In this document: piece by piece, positions 60,838 through 64,000 of the stretch | How the letters are laid out: each line of letters starts with the position of its first letter | Numbering within the stretch: position 1 is the stretch's first letter | From: Schauerella aestuarii | Lineage (GTDB): Bacteria > Pseudomonadota > Gammaproteobacteria > Burkholderiales > Burkholderiaceae_B | NCBI RefSeq assembly: GCF_009866805.1 | Contig: NZ_SIZW01000039.1 | Coordinates: 62,001-126,000 of the forward strand | Reading direction: 5' to 3' | Length of the DNA stretch: 64,000 nt | Notes under the pieces: model-generated | The model's input: only the letters and a program-made list of their open reading frames with translations | What the model was told of the DNA's origin: nothing | Databases searched by the model: none | Translations under genes and position numbers: made by a program

Positions 60838-61889
60838 GCGGCAGCCTCGGAGGTGGCGGTGTCGATCACGCGGCCGGCGTCGACGACGATGTCGTCGTCG
60901 AGACGCACGGTGCAGCCGCGCATGGGAATATCGATGTGGCAGGCGGTATTACGATCGCCGCCGGCTTCGTTGTTGGGACCCATCGAAAACAGGAAGTTGC
61001 CTTCAAACGCACGCGCATCCATGCCGATCGTGGCCTCGCGATCGTAATGCGCCAACATCGACCAGTGCGCGCGCGGCTGCAGGCCCCAGCCGATATGCGA
61101 CATGGCGTAGGCTTCCGGGTCGTTGAACGACGCCATGTACTCGTTCAGCAGATCGGCATGCACGCCGCCTTCGATCTTGCGCACGAAGCCGTCCTTGACG
61201 GTCAGGGTGATGGGCTCGCTGATGTACTGCTTCATCGGCAGCAGGATATCGCCCCGATCGAGCACGATGCGGCCTTGGGTGCCGCGCTCATCGGGCCACG
61301 TCAGCACGAAGCCGCTGGGCCAATGATCCCATCGGCCCGGTTCGTCCACATAACCGTATTCGCTGATCGCGGGAAACTCGCCCAGCGGGCAATGCAGGTC
61401 GGTGCCGGCAGGCGATGTAATGTGCATCGTCTTGGCCGCTTCGATGCGCGCGGCCGCTCGCTTGACGCGTGCGCGGTCGGCCTCGGTGGGCACCATGCGG
61501 CACAGCACTTCGGGAGGCTCCACGGCGAGCAGAATCTTGGTGCCGCCGCTCAGGATGTCGTGCTGCTCGGGCGAGAACAGCAACGTCATCAGATCCAGCA
61601 CCAGATCGCTTTCTTTCAACGCGGCGATCGCGGCGCGGTTGCCGGTGAGCGGCGTGGTGCCCAGATAGGCGAGCGCGTCGCGGCTGATCGCTTTCTCGCC
61701 ATTGACCGGTGGCAGATCCAGCCGGTTGACGATGGCGCCCATCGACGCGACCGTGGTCATGGCGGTGCGCAGGGTTTGCGGGTGGGTGGCCGCGCCGGTC
61801 AGTACGGTCACGATCTGTCCGGATTCAAGCTTGGACAGCGTGAGCACCTGGCGCCAGGCGGCCATCATGTCGGCATCGCTTACGGGCAT
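60834..61889 (-). CDS. nicX: 2,5-dihydroxypyridine 5,6-dioxygenase
   Basis: 351 residues, leucyl-aminopeptidase-like (M29) fold adapted to oxygen chemistry. His265 (SHIGWG), His318 and Asp320 (CHIDIPM) fall at the positions I recall as iron ligands of Pseudomonas putida NicX, with a Glu in the GEFPAISE to DEPGRWD region as the fourth. It opens the ring of 2,5-dihydroxypyridine to N-formylmaleamate using Fe(II) and O2. Coupled to nicF by a 4-base overlap. Confidence 0.93.
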   Translation of the reverse strand: MPVSDADMMAAWRQVLTLSKLESGQIVTVLTGAATHPQTLRTAMTTVASMGAIVNRLDLPPVNGEKAISRDALAYLGTTPLTGNRAAIAALKESDLVLDLMTLLFSPEQHDILSGGTKILLAVEPPEVLCRMVPTEADRARVKRAAARIEAAKTMHITSPAGTDLHCPLGEFPAISEYGYVDEPGRWDHWPSGFVLTWPDERGTQGRIVLDRGDILLPMKQYISEPITLTVKDGFVRKIEGGVHADLLNEYMASFNDPEAYAMSHIGWGLQPRAHWSMLAHYDREATIGMDARAFEGNFLFSMGPNNEAGGDRNTACHIDIPMRGCTVRLDDDIVVDAGRVIDTATSEAAA

Positions 61890-61921
61890 GGATATCTCCT
61901 CGGTGTGATCGGCATCATCGG

Positions 61922-62746
61922 TTAGACAGGGGCGCCAAGAAAATCGCCGAACGCAGCGTAGAACCCGGCTTCGTCATCCCATGGAATCATGTGACCCGCA
62001 TCGGGCACGTGACTGACTTGTGTATGCGGCGCCAAGGTCTTGATTTCTTCCACATCCTCAGGACGGATCACGTCACCCCGTCCGGCCACCATCAGCATCA
62101 GCGGTTGCGCGACCGCAGGCAGGTCGGCATGGATATCGTCGGTGTGAAAGGCATCGAAGCTCGTGACGATCGCGCGCTCGTCGCAAGTGTGCAGCCACTC
62201 GGCCCGCAAGCGCACTTGCGCGTCGGTCCAGGTGGGGCAGAACTCGCGCATTTCGGCCAGCGTGATGCCGCGTTGCGACAGGCGGATCGAATCGACGTAC
62301 CACGGCAACTTCGACGGATAGGCGCGGCGGCCCGGACCGGATACGGGTGGATCGACGGCGACCAGGCGGGTAAGCCCGGCGGGCGCACTGCGCGCGGCAC
62401 GGATGGCGATGCGCCCGCCCATCGAGTGACCGACAAGCGCATAGCGCTGCAAGCCCAATGCTTGCGCGAAGGCGATGACGTCGGCGGCTTGCGCATCGAG
62501 GCCGTAGTCGAGCGAATCGGACGCTTCGGAGAGCCCGCGACCGCGCACGTCGAGCACATAGGTGTCGAAGCTTTGGCCGAAGCGCTCGCCGACGAAGCCC
62601 CAGGTCACGGCCGGGCTGGTGATGCCCGGGATGATGATGATGGCATCGCGTTGCGCGCGAGCGCCGTCGGTGCCGCCGTAACGCAGATAGTGCTGGCGGA
62701 TGTCGTTGGCGCGCACGTTGGCGCCGTACAAGAACGAGCGGGTCAT
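61922..62746 (-). CDS. nicD: N-formylmaleamate deformylase
   Basis: 274 residues, alpha/beta hydrolase. The triad Ser108 (GHSMGG), Asp132 (AVDPPVSGPG) and His252 (AGHMIPWDD) is complete and keeps the spacing I recall for P. putida NicD (Ser101, Asp125, His245), all shifted by seven. It removes the formyl group of N-formylmaleamate, giving maleamate and formate. It lies between nicE (18 bases upstream) and nicX (32 bases downstream). Confidence 0.92.
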   Translation of the reverse strand: MTRSFLYGANVRANDIRQHYLRYGGTDGARAQRDAIIIIPGITSPAVTWGFVGERFGQSFDTYVLDVRGRGLSEASDSLDYGLDAQAADVIAFAQALGLQRYALVGHSMGGRIAIRAARSAPAGLTRLVAVDPPVSGPGRRAYPSKLPWYVDSIRLSQRGITLAEMREFCPTWTDAQVRLRAEWLHTCDERAIVTSFDAFHTDDIHADLPAVAQPLMLMVAGRGDVIRPEDVEEIKTLAPHTQVSHVPDAGHMIPWDDEAGFYAAFGDFLGAPV

Positions 62747-62764
62747 GGCGGTTCCGGTTGAGTA

Positions 62765-63517
62765 TCAGTAGGCGCCCGAGAGCAGGGCGCCTGCACCGGG
62801 AACGATGGGTTCGAGGTCGAGCGCCTTCAGGATGGCGTAGGTGGTGGCCACAGCGGCCGTAAGCACGGGTTTGCCGGTTTGCGCTTCAACCTTGGCTATC
62901 GCGGACAGCGATGGCATCTGCACACATGCCGACAACACGATCACATCGACGTCGCTGGTTTGCATGCCGGCGACGATGCCCGGGAGCTTCGCGGGATCGT
63001 GGCGGCCAACGTCGAGATTGTTCGGGATTTCGAGCGCGTGCCAATGCACGACCTCGAATCCTTCGTGGGCGATGTAATCCACCACCAGTTGCGTGAGCGG
63101 TTTCATGTAAGGGGCGACCAGCGCGATGCGCTTGGCACCCATGATGTGCAACGCATCGACCAGAGCACCTGCACTGGTGATCACCGGTGCCGCCGCGCCG
63201 TTTTCTGCCGTGCGCTCGCCCAGCCGCTTTTGCGAGACACGGTGGTAGCCATGGCCCATGGCCATGATGGCGACAAGGCACGCGTATCCGAGCACATCCA
63301 CGCGCGCATCGCTGAGCTCGAGCGCGCACCGGTCGGACTCGGCATCCATGGCCGCCAGCTCTTCCTTGGCGACCGTTTTCATACGCATGCGGCTGGAATG
63401 GAACGTGAAGCGTTCGGGCCGGATCTGCTGGCGCGCCAGCAGCATGGCAGGCACTTCCGTTTCCATGGTGGTGTTGGAACTGGGCACGATCTGCCCGATG
63501 CGATAGGACTTCTGCAC
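62765..63517 (-). CDS. nicE: Maleate cis-trans isomerase
   Basis: 250 residues, Asp/Glu racemase superfamily. The two active-site cysteines are Cys80 (GYACLVAIMAMG) and Cys198 (SACVQMPS), which I recall as the pair in characterised maleate isomerases. The N-terminus IGQIVPSSNTTMETEVP is family-typical. It converts maleate to fumarate, linking nicotinate breakdown to the TCA cycle. First gene of the minus-strand nic operon; it shares a 333-base regulatory region with divergent nicC. Confidence 0.94.
   Translation of the reverse strand: MQKSYRIGQIVPSSNTTMETEVPAMLLARQQIRPERFTFHSSRMRMKTVAKEELAAMDAESDRCALELSDARVDVLGYACLVAIMAMGHGYHRVSQKRLGERTAENGAAAPVITSAGALVDALHIMGAKRIALVAPYMKPLTQLVVDYIAHEGFEVVHWHALEIPNNLDVGRHDPAKLPGIVAGMQTSDVDVIVLSACVQMPSLSAIAKVEAQTGKPVLTAAVATTYAILKALDLEPIVPGAGALLSGAY

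Positions 63518-64000
<483 letters not shown>

Overview
The window is high-GC, gene-dense DNA typical of a metabolically versatile betaproteobacterium. It most resembles the Alcaligenaceae (Bordetella/Achromobacter relatives). Reasons: six orphan Bug-family (TctC-like) periplasmic binding proteins, many LysR regulators, several ABC importers next to catabolic enzymes, and a nicotinate (nic) degradation cluster at the right edge. No rRNA, tRNA, insertion sequence, phage gene or CRISPR array was seen. The species placement is inference.

Layout. 1-3889: iron(III)/phosphonate-type ABC importer (binding protein cut by the window edge, fused two-domain permease, ATPase). 3897-4793: LysR regulator. 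4950-8608: SDR, HD hydrolase, small secreted protein and an S41 (CtpA-like) protein that has lost both catalytic residues. 8653-10484: exported Asp-nucleophile alpha/beta hydrolase, a remnant of an SDR gene, a 19-bp inverted repeat, and a TetR regulator. 10705-21404: one tightly overlapping operon (LysR, flavin monooxygenase, complete Dpp-type ABC importer, BAAT-like hydrolase, two CMD/AhpD-like proteins). This is the best candidate for a poorly described system.

21534-27788: a CoA-transferase/HMG-CoA-lyase-like/two-Bug operon with a recognisable sigma-54 promoter and a divergent PrpR-type activator. 27767-36680: small lipoprotein, two M20 amidohydrolases, DoxX, a GntR regulator and a polar amino acid ABC importer that share a TTGTATAC-like motif, then an FeS-type (6-4) photolyase. 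36763-44494: XRE-cupin regulator, FAD oxidoreductase, Bug, amidase, tautomerase, GmhA isomerase, metallopeptidase, Bug. 44719-54672: PhyH dioxygenase, aspartate dehydrogenase, LysR, Bug, GMC oxidoreductase, LysR, and a second HMGL/CoA-transferase/Bug module. 54735-57026: M14-like peptidase and a small secreted protein with a terminator.

57224-64000: nic cluster. On the minus strand, in order of transcription, it reads nicE, nicD, nicX, nicF, a nicB-like molybdenum subunit and an AllA-like protein; nicC diverges on the plus strand. Together these would take 6-hydroxynicotinate through 2,5-dihydroxypyridine, N-formylmaleamate, maleamate and maleate to fumarate. No [2Fe-2S] NicA subunit or cytochrome is present inside the window.

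The recurring theme is a periplasmic binding protein or full importer paired with a few catabolic enzymes and a dedicated regulator, repeated about eight times. All functions are read from sequence motifs by eye; no database search was run.
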